NCBI RefSeq assembly: GCF_007829885.1
Contig: NZ_VIWW01000001.1
Coordinates: 6,138,001 to 6,202,000, forward strand
Source of the DNA: Streptomyces brevispora
GTDB lineage: Bacteria > Actinomycetota > Actinomycetes > Streptomycetales > Streptomycetaceae
Direction of reading: 5' to 3'
DNA: 64,000 nt
Part shown: positions 17,401-23,935 of the stretch, in pieces
Layout: every line of letters begins with the position of its first letter
Position numbering within the stretch: position 1 is the stretch's first letter
The notes under the pieces: generated by a model
Database searches by the model: none
Told to the model about the DNA's origin: nothing
The model's input: only the letters and a program-made list of their open reading frames with translations
Position numbers and translations under genes: made by a program

Positions 17401-17756
17401 AGCTGTGGCGGCTGCCCCTGGGGAACCATGACCTCACGGTCAAGGCCCGGGACAGGGCCGGCAACACCACCACGAAGACGGTGGCCTTCACCACCCGTAC
17501 CTCCTACGCGGACATCCGCGCGCTGATCACGCATCTGCGGGCCGACGGCCTGATCACGGCGCAGGGACAGCAGCGGCTGACCGTGCGGCTCGGCCAGGCG
17601 GAGGCGCACGCCGACGCGGGCCGCACCAGCCAGGCCGCGGCCGTGCTGGAGTCGTTCGCCGACTACACGGCCGACACCGCCCTGGTGTCCGACAGTGCGG
17701 CGGCCGCGGCCCTGGCACGGGACGCCCGGGCGCTGAGGACAGGCGCCACCGGCTGA
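14460..17756 (+). CDS. Secreted multidomain PQQ-type sugar dehydrogenase
   Basis: A large exported enzyme of 1098 residues. After a signal peptide (to about residue 31, ending AAQA) comes a glucose/sorbosone dehydrogenase beta-propeller (about 45-515; motifs GLQTVTLDPDFATNKWVYLY, QCCHVAGDVDFDSHGNLYLS, IFVMGLRNPFRLAVDRETD, DIEFGPDGSLYVLDYGDGF). Next is a PKD domain (about 520-603; YQWDLDGDGTFD), an Ig-like linker, a CBM6-like module (about 720-835; LTSFDAGDWIAYDPVSF), two further Ig-like modules, and a C-terminal helical FIMAH-type domain (about 1018-1092). It probably oxidises sugars or polysaccharide ends in the cell wall or medium using PQQ. The start is GTG 14460 with GAGGAG 10 bases upstream. 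Convergent context: the ROK regulator follows, after a terminator. Confidence 0.9.
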   Translation: MHRTLRRLITGVLLVALPALGSVAIAPAAQAHPDHESALDWSNYEKVTLSKDTGEPIDLAVLPDSRVLHTARNGDLRMTDPGTGVTKVINHIDVYQNSEMGLQTVTLDPDFATNKWVYLYYSPPLNTPAGSAPEKLPAGQTDAYWKQWEGYDSLARFKWTGDKLDLSTAQEIIRIGTNRGQCCHVAGDVDFDSHGNLYLSTGGNTPASGPNVNGYTPINDAAGYNPGLDERRGSGNTNDLRGKILRIDVQEDGSYTIPEGNLFEPGTAKTRPEIFVMGLRNPFRLAVDRETDAVMWGDYGPDAGNADPNRGPMGYVEWNTTSKALNSGWPFCVGDNTHPYRDFDFATLTPGPAFDCAAPVNDSRWNTGLTELPAAAPATLWYGDRDTDQPWPELTAFRGPGGPGGQAPMGGPVYHYDADNTSPGKFPKYWDGKAFLAEFSQDYVAALTLEGPDGPVSKLENFLPNSERSQNGIPPWDNPMDIEFGPDGSLYVLDYGDGFFRQNPDAGLYRIDYAEGNKAPTAVIKADRTSGQAPLTVAFSATGSSDPENGELTYQWDLDGDGTFDATGPTVTRTYPENGQFQARLKVSDPQGKSGLSSRQITVGNTAPTIRITSPPDGGFFSWGDAVPYAISVEDPEDGNTPDCAKAAWTFGLGHNQHGHPVNSGTGCTGGIATPTDAGHGDTENVFGVLGITYTDKGSGGVPPATSDAQVVLNPALMQGEHYDSAQGVTITDDPTASGQRKLTSFDAGDWIAYDPVSFAGINGVKTRASGSGTLALRWGSADAEPFATVPVAGADGWQTVTTDLSKAPSGSGELFVTSSGGVELDSLTFQGAGVADKTAPKVTATLNPPRPNGDEGWYTSNVSLTVSATDNGTVASRQYSVDDGKTWQSANAVVTLSKEGATTVRYRATDNGGNVSEAGSLTVRIDRTGPTVTATGLDAGVHGDSTRPIPVFSAADDISGGATATATLDGKAVTSGQAQELWRLPLGNHDLTVKARDRAGNTTTKTVAFTTRTSYADIRALITHLRADGLITAQGQQRLTVRLGQAEAHADAGRTSQAAAVLESFADYTADTALVSDSAAAAALARDARALRTGATG

Positions 17757-17769
17757 CACCGGGCACCGA

Positions 17770-17805
17770 CAGGACTGCCCCGCTCTCACCGGCGGGGCAG
17801 TCCTG
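17770..17805 (+). terminator. Strong hairpin after the sugar dehydrogenase
   Basis: CAGGACTGCCCCGC pairs perfectly over 14 bases with GCGGGGCAGTCCTG around an eight-base loop, 13 bases after the stop. Confidence 0.75.
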
Positions 17806-17985
17806 CGCCCGTACCCGGCCCCGTCGCGGGGCCCGGCTCCGGGCCGTGCCTCCTTGGCAAGCCGTGTTCCACCACCAAGGCAGCAACGTCCGGCGTTCTG
17901 TGAAAAAGTTCCTGAAAGCCACCCGCGTCCCGCCCCCACGACACCTCCCGAAAGCTGTCCGAAGGCGCCCAGAGGAAGTGAGTCC

Positions 17986-19158
17986 GTGAACATCCAGTAC
18001 CGCGTGCTGAGCCTGCTGCGTGAGAACGGCCCACTGTCCCGCGCTCAACTCGCGGACCGGCTGGAGGTTCCGCGCCCGCGGCTGCTGAGCGAACTCGACC
18101 GCATGGTCGCTGCCGGGCGGGTCAGCGAGGCGGGCCCCGCCGCGTCGCGCGGTGGGCGGCGCTCCACCCTCGTCCAGCTCGACCCCGGTCTGCGGTTCGC
18201 GGCCGTCGACCTGGGCGCCAGCTCCGTCGACATCGAGATCACCGACGGCACGCTCACACCGGTCGCCTCCTGCTCCGAGCCCGCCGACATCCGCTCCGGG
18301 CCGGTCGCCGTACTCGGCCGCATCAGCGCATTACTGCGCGCGATGGCCGACCAGGGGCACTACACGCGGCTGGACGCCATCGGCATAGGGCTGCCGGGTC
18401 CTGTCAGCTTCCGGGACGGCATACCCGTATCGCCGCCGATCATGGTGGGGTGGAACCGCTTTCCCGTACGTGACACCCTCGCCCGCGCGCACGACTGTCC
18501 CGTCGTCGTGGACAACGACGTCAACGTGATGTCCCTCGGGGAGCGGCACAGCGGGGTCGCGAGGACCGTCGACCATCTGCTCTTCGTGAAGATCGGCAGC
18601 GGCATCGGTTCCGGCATGCAGCACCACGGCCGTATTTACCGGGGCGCGGAGGGCTGTGCCGGGGACATCGGGCACATTCAGGTGGAGGCCGAGACGGACG
18701 GGCCCCTCTGCTCCTGCGGGAACACCGGCTGTCTGGAAGCGTACTTCGGCGGAGCCGCCCTGGCCAGGGACGCCACAGAGGCCGCACGGTCCGGCCAGTC
18801 ACCGGCCCTCGCCGAACGACTCGCCGAGCGAGGGGTGTTGACCGCCCTGGACGTCGCGGAGTGCGCGTCCGGCGGTGACAGCGCGAGCGTCGGCCTCGTC
18901 CGGGCCGGCGGCCACCGGGTCGGGCAGGTCCTCGCCACCCTGGTCAACTTCATGAACCCGTCGATGATCGTGATCGGCGGTGGTCTGACCGGGCTCGGCT
19001 ACCCGCTGCTCGCCGAGATCCGCAGCGTCGTGTACAAACGCTCACTGCCGCTGGCCACCGGCAATCTGCCGATCGTCATGTCCGAACTCGGGCCCCGGGC
19101 AGGAGTCGTGGGCGCGGCGTTCCTCGCGAGCGAACTCGCCTACGGCGAGGAAGTCTGA
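17986..19158 (+). CDS. ROK family transcriptional regulator
   Basis: A 390-residue NagC/XylR-type repressor: an N-terminal winged helix (residues 1-60, NGPLSRAQLADRLEVPRPRL) and a ROK sugar-kinase-like domain with VDLGASSVDIEI phosphate loop, GIGLPGPV, VDNDVNVMSLGE, and the zinc motif CSCGNTGCLEAY preceded by GHIQVE. It senses a sugar and represses nearby genes, most likely the sugar oxidation module upstream. The GTG at 17986 is chosen with GAGGAAG upstream; the 44 codons of open frame before it are leader. No kinase activity need be assumed, although the catalytic Asp of DND is present. Confidence 0.88.
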   Translation: MNIQYRVLSLLRENGPLSRAQLADRLEVPRPRLLSELDRMVAAGRVSEAGPAASRGGRRSTLVQLDPGLRFAAVDLGASSVDIEITDGTLTPVASCSEPADIRSGPVAVLGRISALLRAMADQGHYTRLDAIGIGLPGPVSFRDGIPVSPPIMVGWNRFPVRDTLARAHDCPVVVDNDVNVMSLGERHSGVARTVDHLLFVKIGSGIGSGMQHHGRIYRGAEGCAGDIGHIQVEAETDGPLCSCGNTGCLEAYFGGAALARDATEAARSGQSPALAERLAERGVLTALDVAECASGGDSASVGLVRAGGHRVGQVLATLVNFMNPSMIVIGGGLTGLGYPLLAEIRSVVYKRSLPLATGNLPIVMSELGPRAGVVGAAFLASELAYGEEV

Positions 19159-19354
19159 CCTGGGCCGGCCCATGCACGGGAATGCTGCTCCATTGGTTGG
19201 ATCGGGGGAAGCCGGCCGATCCTCCGGGACGGCGACACGACGGCAGGAGCGCCCCCCGCACCGAAGGCTCCACGGTGATCACCCATCCGGGGGAACGGGC
19301 GTCCCAGCAGCCGGTCGATGAGGAACAGCGGTGCAGCAGCCATTCCTGGCAGGG

Positions 19355-19504
19355 GCGGGACACCGTCCGCGAGCGAGGTCTCACGCCGTGATGGTCCCCG
19401 GCGAGCGGGCTTCCTGCCCGGCGGCAGCCCTTGGACGCGCGTGTGACGGACATGCCCCATGGGGACCGGGCGGGGGCAGCGCACCTGAACGGCACGCACG
19501 GCAC
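19355..19504. repeat. Copy B of a diverged direct repeat (copy A at 11112)
   Basis: Matches 11112-11288 in the blocks listed there, including CATGCCCCATGGGGACC and GCACCTGAACGGCACGCAC. It fills part of a 588-base stretch (19159-19746) in which I see no gene. The repeat looks like relic mobile-element sequence. Confidence 0.7.
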
Positions 19505-19746
19505 GTTCAACACGCACGGCGCCGCACGCTGCCACGAGCGCTGTTGATCAAGGCCGGCCGAGCAGCCCGGCCTGCTCCTCATGAACCCGCGCGCGAGGCC
19601 TTCTCATGATTCAGTTGCCTGGTCGCTGCCGACCTCCTCCAGGAGAGCCGGAACAGTTCGGCCGACGATGTCGAGAACCCGTGACTGGCTCCGTCCCCGC
19701 AGTGAACGCGACCACAACGGTTCGCACCAGCGCCGAGGAGAACACC

Positions 19747-20154
19747 ATGGCCAAGTATCTGCTTCTCAAGCACTACCGCGGCGCCCCGACCCCGGTCAAC
19801 GATGTGCCGATGGACCGGTGGACGCCGGAGGAGATCGCGGCCCACATGCAGTACATGAACGACTTCGCGGCCCGGCTGGAGAGGACCGGTGAGTTCGTCG
19901 ACAGCCAGGCGCTCGCACCCGGCGGAACGTTCGTCCAGTACGGCGGCGAGGGCCGCCCGCCGGTCACCGACGGCCCGTTCGCGGAGACCAAGGACCTCAT
20001 CGCCGGCTGGATGGTGATCGACGTCGACAGCTACGAGCGCGCCGTCGAGCTGGCGGGGGAACTGTCGGCCGCCCCCGGGGCGGGCGGGAAGCCGATCCAC
20101 GAGTGGCTGGAGCTGCGCCCGTTCCTGACCGCGCCGCCCACCATCACGGAGTGA
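19747..20154 (+). CDS. YCII-related (DGPF domain) protein
   Basis: A 135-residue YCII/DGPF protein: MAKYLLLKHYRG, then the diagnostic VTDGPFAETKDLIAGWMVID followed by DVDSYERAVELAGELSAAPG. Related small barrels have a His-Asp pair and act as dehydrochlorinase-like enzymes or unknown binding proteins. The start has GAGGAG six bases upstream. It lies nine bases before the sigma factor gene; this YCII-sigma pairing is the hallmark of ECF group 42, where the two genes are co-transcribed and under control of the sigma factor itself. Confidence 0.92.
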   Translation: MAKYLLLKHYRGAPTPVNDVPMDRWTPEEIAAHMQYMNDFAARLERTGEFVDSQALAPGGTFVQYGGEGRPPVTDGPFAETKDLIAGWMVIDVDSYERAVELAGELSAAPGAGGKPIHEWLELRPFLTAPPTITE

Positions 20155-20162
20155 CCTCTCAG

Positions 20163-21380
20163 ATGAACGAGCTCCTGCTCCGGAGCCTCACGCCGAGCGT
20201 GCTCGGGATCCTCGTCCGCCGCGGAGCCGACTTCGCGGCGGCCGAGGACGCCGTGCAGGACGCGCTGGCCGAGGCGGTCCGCGTCTGGCCGGCCGACCCT
20301 TCCCCGAGCTCTTCGAGCGGGGCGCACCCCGTCCGGGACCCGAAGGGCTGGCTGGTCACCGTGGCCTGGCGCCGGTTCCTCGACGCGACCCGGGCGGACA
20401 CCGCCCGCCGACGGCGTGAGGACCTCGTCGGCGAGGAGACGGCGCCCGGACCCGTGTCCGCGGTGGACGACACGCTCCAGCTCTACTTCCTGTGCGCCCA
20501 CCCGTCACTGACACCGTCGTCCGCGGTCGCGCTCACGCTGCGCGCCGTCGGCGGGCTGACCACCCGCCAGATCGCCGACGCCTACCTGGTGCCCGAGGCG
20601 ACCATGGCGCAGCGCATCAGCCGGGCCAAGCGCACCGTCTCCGGGAGTGGGGTATCCCCTGATCGCACGAAGCCGAGAGCCAGGGGAAGGTTCGACCGGC
20701 CCGGCGATGTCGCCACCGTGCTGCGCGTCCTCTACCTGGTCTTCAACGAGGGCTACTCCGGCGATGTCGACCTCGCCGCCGAGTCCATCCGGCTCACCCG
20801 GCAGCTCGCGGCCGCGATCGACCATCCCGAGGTGGCGGGGCTGCTCGCCCTCATGCTGCTCCACCACGCCCGGCGTACCGCCCGGACCGCGCCCGACGGC
20901 AGCCTGGTGCCGCTCGCCGAGCAGGACCGCGGCCGGTGGGACACCGTGTTGATCGCCGAGGGCGTCGAAATCCTGCAGACCGCCCTCGCCCGCGACCGGC
21001 TGGGCGAGTTCCAGGCCCAGGCCGCCATCGCGGCACTCCACGCCGACGCACCCACCGCGGAGGAGACCGACTGGGCGCAGATCGTCGAGTGGTACGACGA
21101 GCTCGTGCGCCTGACCGACAGCCCGGTTGTCCGGCTCAACCGCGCGGTGGCCGTCGGCCAGGCCGACGGACCGGGTGCCGGCCTGGCCGCGCTCGCGGTG
21201 CTCGACGAATCGCTGCCCCGCCATGACGCGGTGGCCGCGTACCTCCACGAGCGTGACGGCGAACTGACGACAGCGGCACGGCTGTACGCGGAGGCGGCCC
21301 GGAAGGCACCCAACCTCGCCGAGCGCGATCACCTGACCCGCCAGGCAGCCCGGCTCAACACCCGCCGCTCCAGCCGCTGA
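20163..21380 (+). CDS. ECF42-type RNA polymerase sigma factor with C-terminal TPR domain
   Basis: A 405-residue SigJ-like ECF factor. Sigma region 2 is at about 1-90 (FAAAEDAVQDALAEAVRVW, then PKGWLVTVAWRRFLDATRAD), region 4 at about 110-165 (GLTTRQIADAYLVPEATMAQ, RISRAKRTV), and the long C-terminal extension from RFDRPGDVATVLRVLYLVFN to the end is the TPR-like domain of ECF42 (VRLNRAVAVGQADGPGAGLA). The C-terminal domain takes the place of an anti-sigma factor in this group. GGAG lies eight bases before the ATG and overlaps the YCII stop. Unusual: two in-frame insertions of palindromic repeat DNA (separate entries) lengthen the two interdomain linkers. Confidence 0.9.
   Translation: MNELLLRSLTPSVLGILVRRGADFAAAEDAVQDALAEAVRVWPADPSPSSSSGAHPVRDPKGWLVTVAWRRFLDATRADTARRRREDLVGEETAPGPVSAVDDTLQLYFLCAHPSLTPSSAVALTLRAVGGLTTRQIADAYLVPEATMAQRISRAKRTVSGSGVSPDRTKPRARGRFDRPGDVATVLRVLYLVFNEGYSGDVDLAAESIRLTRQLAAAIDHPEVAGLLALMLLHHARRTARTAPDGSLVPLAEQDRGRWDTVLIAEGVEILQTALARDRLGEFQAQAAIAALHADAPTAEETDWAQIVEWYDELVRLTDSPVVRLNRAVAVGQADGPGAGLAALAVLDESLPRHDAVAAYLHERDGELTTAARLYAEAARKAPNLAERDHLTRQAARLNTRRSSR
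20299..20334. repeat. Palindromic repeat inserted in the sigma gene, site 1
   Basis: Between residues WPADP and RDPKGW, where relatives have only a few residues, the gene has about 11 extra codons. The DNA here is CCCC-GA-GCTC-TTC-GAGC-GGGG, a hairpin of the kind common between Streptomyces genes. The peptide SPSSSSGAHPV has no family counterpart. Confidence 0.55.
20644..20690. repeat. Palindromic repeat inserted in the sigma gene, site 2
   Basis: Between RAKRTVSG and RFDRPGD the gene carries about 15 extra codons. The DNA has GGGGTATCCCC followed by CCCCTG and, 18 bases on, CAGGGG; the core CGAAGCCGAGAG is a sequence I know as part of a frequent Streptomyces intergenic repeat. Length is a multiple of three, so the frame is kept. 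Confidence 0.6.
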
Positions 21381-21437
21381 AGCGGGTGGCCGTGCGAGGG
21401 CGGCCCCCGATGCCCGGCAGGCGCCCGACTGCGCGGT

Positions 21438-22181
21438 TCAGCGCGCGGTCAGCGTCATCTCGAACGAGTACCGCGACGCCCGGTACAGGTGCGAGCCGAA
21501 CTCCAGCGGGCGCCCCGCGTCGCCGAGCACCGTGCGCTCCATGGTGAGCAGCGTGCCGCCGCGGGACTCGCCCAGCAGTCGGGACTCCGCCGCGGTGGCC
21601 CGGCGCGCCCCGATGGTCTGGTCGGCGGTCCGCAGCGAGATGCCGGCCCGCCTGAACAGTTCGTAGAGGCCGTGCCCGGTGAGCTCCTCCTCGGTCAGGC
21701 CCAGCAGATCCGTCGGCAGGTGGTTCTCCATGACCGCTATGGGCTCGTCGTCCGCGTAACGCAGCCTGCGCAGGGCCACGGTGTCGGCGCCGGGCTCGAG
21801 CTTGAGGGCGGCCGCCACCCTGGCGGAGGCGGGCACGGTCCGCATGGACAGCACTTCGGTACGCGGCCGTCGGCCGTCGCGCTTGAGATCCTCGAACAGG
21901 CTGGTCAGCTCGATCTGCCTGCGCACCCGGTTGTTGACGACCTGGGTCCCCACCCCCCGCTTGCGTGCGAGCAGCCCCTTGTCCACCAGGTGCTGCATGG
22001 CCTGGCGCATCGTGGGGCGGGAGAGCCCGAACTGGTCCGCCAGGGCGATCTCGTTCTCCAGCCGCGTTCCCGGTGCCAGCGTGCCGGACTCGATGAGCTG
22101 TTGAAGCTGCTGTGCGACCTGGAAGTACAGCGGCACCGGGCTGCTTCGGTCGATGGTGATCAGCCTGGTGATCGACTCCAT
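21438..22181 (-). CDS. GntR/HutC-family transcriptional regulator
   Basis: A 247-residue regulator: winged helix (PLYFQVAQQLQQLIESGTL, LENEIALADQFGLSRPTMRQ, GVGTQVVNN) then a UTRA ligand domain (about 95-240; VALRRLRYADDEPIAVMENH, LLGESRGGTLLTMERTV). HutC-type proteins sense small sugars or amino acid derivatives. GAGGAG sits six bases before the chosen ATG. It diverges from the GAPDH gene with 240 bases between, so that gene is the likely target. Confidence 0.88.
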   Translation of the reverse strand: MESITRLITIDRSSPVPLYFQVAQQLQQLIESGTLAPGTRLENEIALADQFGLSRPTMRQAMQHLVDKGLLARKRGVGTQVVNNRVRRQIELTSLFEDLKRDGRRPRTEVLSMRTVPASARVAAALKLEPGADTVALRRLRYADDEPIAVMENHLPTDLLGLTEEELTGHGLYELFRRAGISLRTADQTIGARRATAAESRLLGESRGGTLLTMERTVLGDAGRPLEFGSHLYRASRYSFEMTLTAR

Positions 22182-22314
22182 AGCGGGCTCCTCAAGACGT
22201 TGTGCCACGGGTCAAGTATGCCGCAGGTTCGACTCAAGCTCTGTACGTATATATGTCAGAACAAAACCCTGATTTCTTCCGTTCGCCGACGACGTGAATC
22301 GGGGGCGTTCGCGC

Positions 22315-22407
22315 ATGCGCGTCGGACTCATCGGTGCCGGCGTCGGCGATCACGACACCGTTTGGAAGATCAAAACAGCGGCGGGTTACCATATGAGCGC
22401 CGCCTAG
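22315..22407 (+). other. Mini-ORF with a Rossmann-like start, possible relic
   Basis: A 30-codon frame starts MRVGLIGAGVGDHD and ends 17 bases before the GAPDH start. The first 11 residues look like the dinucleotide-binding start of a Gfo/Idh-type oxidoreductase, the rest does not. No good ribosome binding site. It may be a leader peptide, a relic, or chance. Confidence 0.2.
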
Positions 22408-22423
22408 CTCGAAAGATGAACCT

Positions 22424-23869
22424 GTGACTGTCAATGACGACTCGTTCACCAACTGGAAGAACCGCGAGGAGATCGCGGAGTCGATGATCCCGATCATCGG
22501 GAAGCTGCACCGGGAGCGGGACGTCACCGTCCTGCTGCACAGCCGCTCCCTGGTGAACAAGTCGGTGGTCAGCATCCTCAAGACCCACCGGTTCGCCCGG
22601 CAGATCGCCGGTGAGGAGCTCTCGGTGACCGAGACGCTGCCGTTCCTGAAGGCGCTCACCACCCTCGATCTCGGCCCCTCCCAGATCGACATCGGCATGC
22701 TCGCCGCGACGTACCGGACCGACGACCGCGGACTCTCCGAGGCGGAGTTCACCGCCGGGGCCGTCGCCGGCGCCACGGGGGCCGACAAGATCGAGCGTCG
22801 TGAGCCGCGCGACGTCGTCCTCTACGGATTCGGCCGCATCGGCCGCCTCCTCGCCCGGCTGCTCATCGAGAAGGCGGGCTCCGGCAACGGACTGCGGCTG
22901 CGTGCCATCGTCGTCCGAAGGGGCGCCGGCCAGGACATCGTGAAGCGTGCCTCACTGCTGCGCCGCGACTCCATCCACGGTCAGTTCCAGGGCACGATCA
23001 CCGTCGACGAGGCGAACAACAAGATCATCGCCAATGGCAACGAGATCAAGGTGATCTACTCCGACGACCCGACGACGGTGGACTACACGGCGTACGGGAT
23101 CAAGGACGCCGTCCTCATCGACAACACCGGCAGGTGGCGCGACCGCGAGGGACTGTCGCAGCACCTGCGCCCGGGCGTCGCCAAGGTCGTCCTCACCGCG
23201 CCCGGCAAGGGCGACGTCCCCAACGTCGTCCATGGCGTCAACCACGACATGATCAAGCCGGACGAGCAGATCATCTCCTGCGCATCCTGCACCACCAACG
23301 CGATCGTCCCGCCGCTGAAGGCGATGGCCGACGAGTACGGCGTCCTGCGCGGTCACGTGGAGACGATCCACTCGTTCACCAACGACCAGAACCTGCTGGA
23401 CAACTACCACAGCTCCGACCGCCGCGGCCGCTCGGCGCCGCTCAACATGGTCATCACGGAGACCGGTGCGGCGTCCGCCGTCGCCAAGGCGCTGCCCGAC
23501 CTCGACGCGACGATCACCGGCAGCTCGATCCGGGTCCCCGTGCCCGACGTCTCGATCGCGATCCTCAGCCTGAAGCTCGGGCGCGAGACCACCCGCACCG
23601 AGGTCCTCGACCACCTCCGCGAGGTGTCGCTGACGTCGCCGCTCAAGCGCCAGATCGACTTCACCACCGCCCCGGACGCGGTCTCCAGCGACTTCATCGG
23701 CTCACGCCACGCCTCCATCGTCGACGCCGGCCCCACCCAGGTCGACGGCGACAACGCGATCCTCTACCTCTGGTACGACAACGAGTTCGGCTACTCCTGC
23801 CAGGTCGTCCGGGTCGTCCAGCACGTCTCCGGGGTGGAGTACCCGACCTTCCCCGTCCCCGGGGCCTGA
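22424..23869 (+). CDS. gap: Glyceraldehyde-3-phosphate dehydrogenase, long form
   Basis: A 481-residue GAPDH. The dehydrogenase core begins near residue 128 (RDVVLYGFGRIGRLLARLL, NAD motif) and contains the catalytic cysteine 289 in SCASCTTNAIVPP, the histidine-bearing VETIHSFTNDQNLLDNYH and the final LWYDNEFGYSCQVV. The extra N-terminal 125 residues (FTNWKNREEIAESMIPIIGK) are typical of a second Streptomyces GAPDH type, distinct from the 335-residue glycolytic enzyme. GTG start at 22424. It probably serves gluconeogenesis or a special carbon source and is likely controlled by the divergent GntR regulator. It ends at a bidirectional hairpin shared with the EF-G gene. Confidence 0.92.
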   Translation: MTVNDDSFTNWKNREEIAESMIPIIGKLHRERDVTVLLHSRSLVNKSVVSILKTHRFARQIAGEELSVTETLPFLKALTTLDLGPSQIDIGMLAATYRTDDRGLSEAEFTAGAVAGATGADKIERREPRDVVLYGFGRIGRLLARLLIEKAGSGNGLRLRAIVVRRGAGQDIVKRASLLRRDSIHGQFQGTITVDEANNKIIANGNEIKVIYSDDPTTVDYTAYGIKDAVLIDNTGRWRDREGLSQHLRPGVAKVVLTAPGKGDVPNVVHGVNHDMIKPDEQIISCASCTTNAIVPPLKAMADEYGVLRGHVETIHSFTNDQNLLDNYHSSDRRGRSAPLNMVITETGAASAVAKALPDLDATITGSSIRVPVPDVSIAILSLKLGRETTRTEVLDHLREVSLTSPLKRQIDFTTAPDAVSSDFIGSRHASIVDAGPTQVDGDNAILYLWYDNEFGYSCQVVRVVQHVSGVEYPTFPVPGA

Positions 23870-23886
23870 CCCCACCGACCCTCCCC

Positions 23887-23918
23887 GTGTGCGGGCAGCC
23901 CGAGAGCTGCCCGCACAC
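23887..23918. terminator. Bidirectional hairpin between convergent genes
   Basis: GTGTGCGGGCAGC and GCTGCCCGCACAC form a perfect 13-bp stem with a six-base loop exactly between the stops of the GAPDH and EF-G genes. Confidence 0.75.
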
Positions 23919-23935
23919 AGGGCCGGTCCCGCGGG

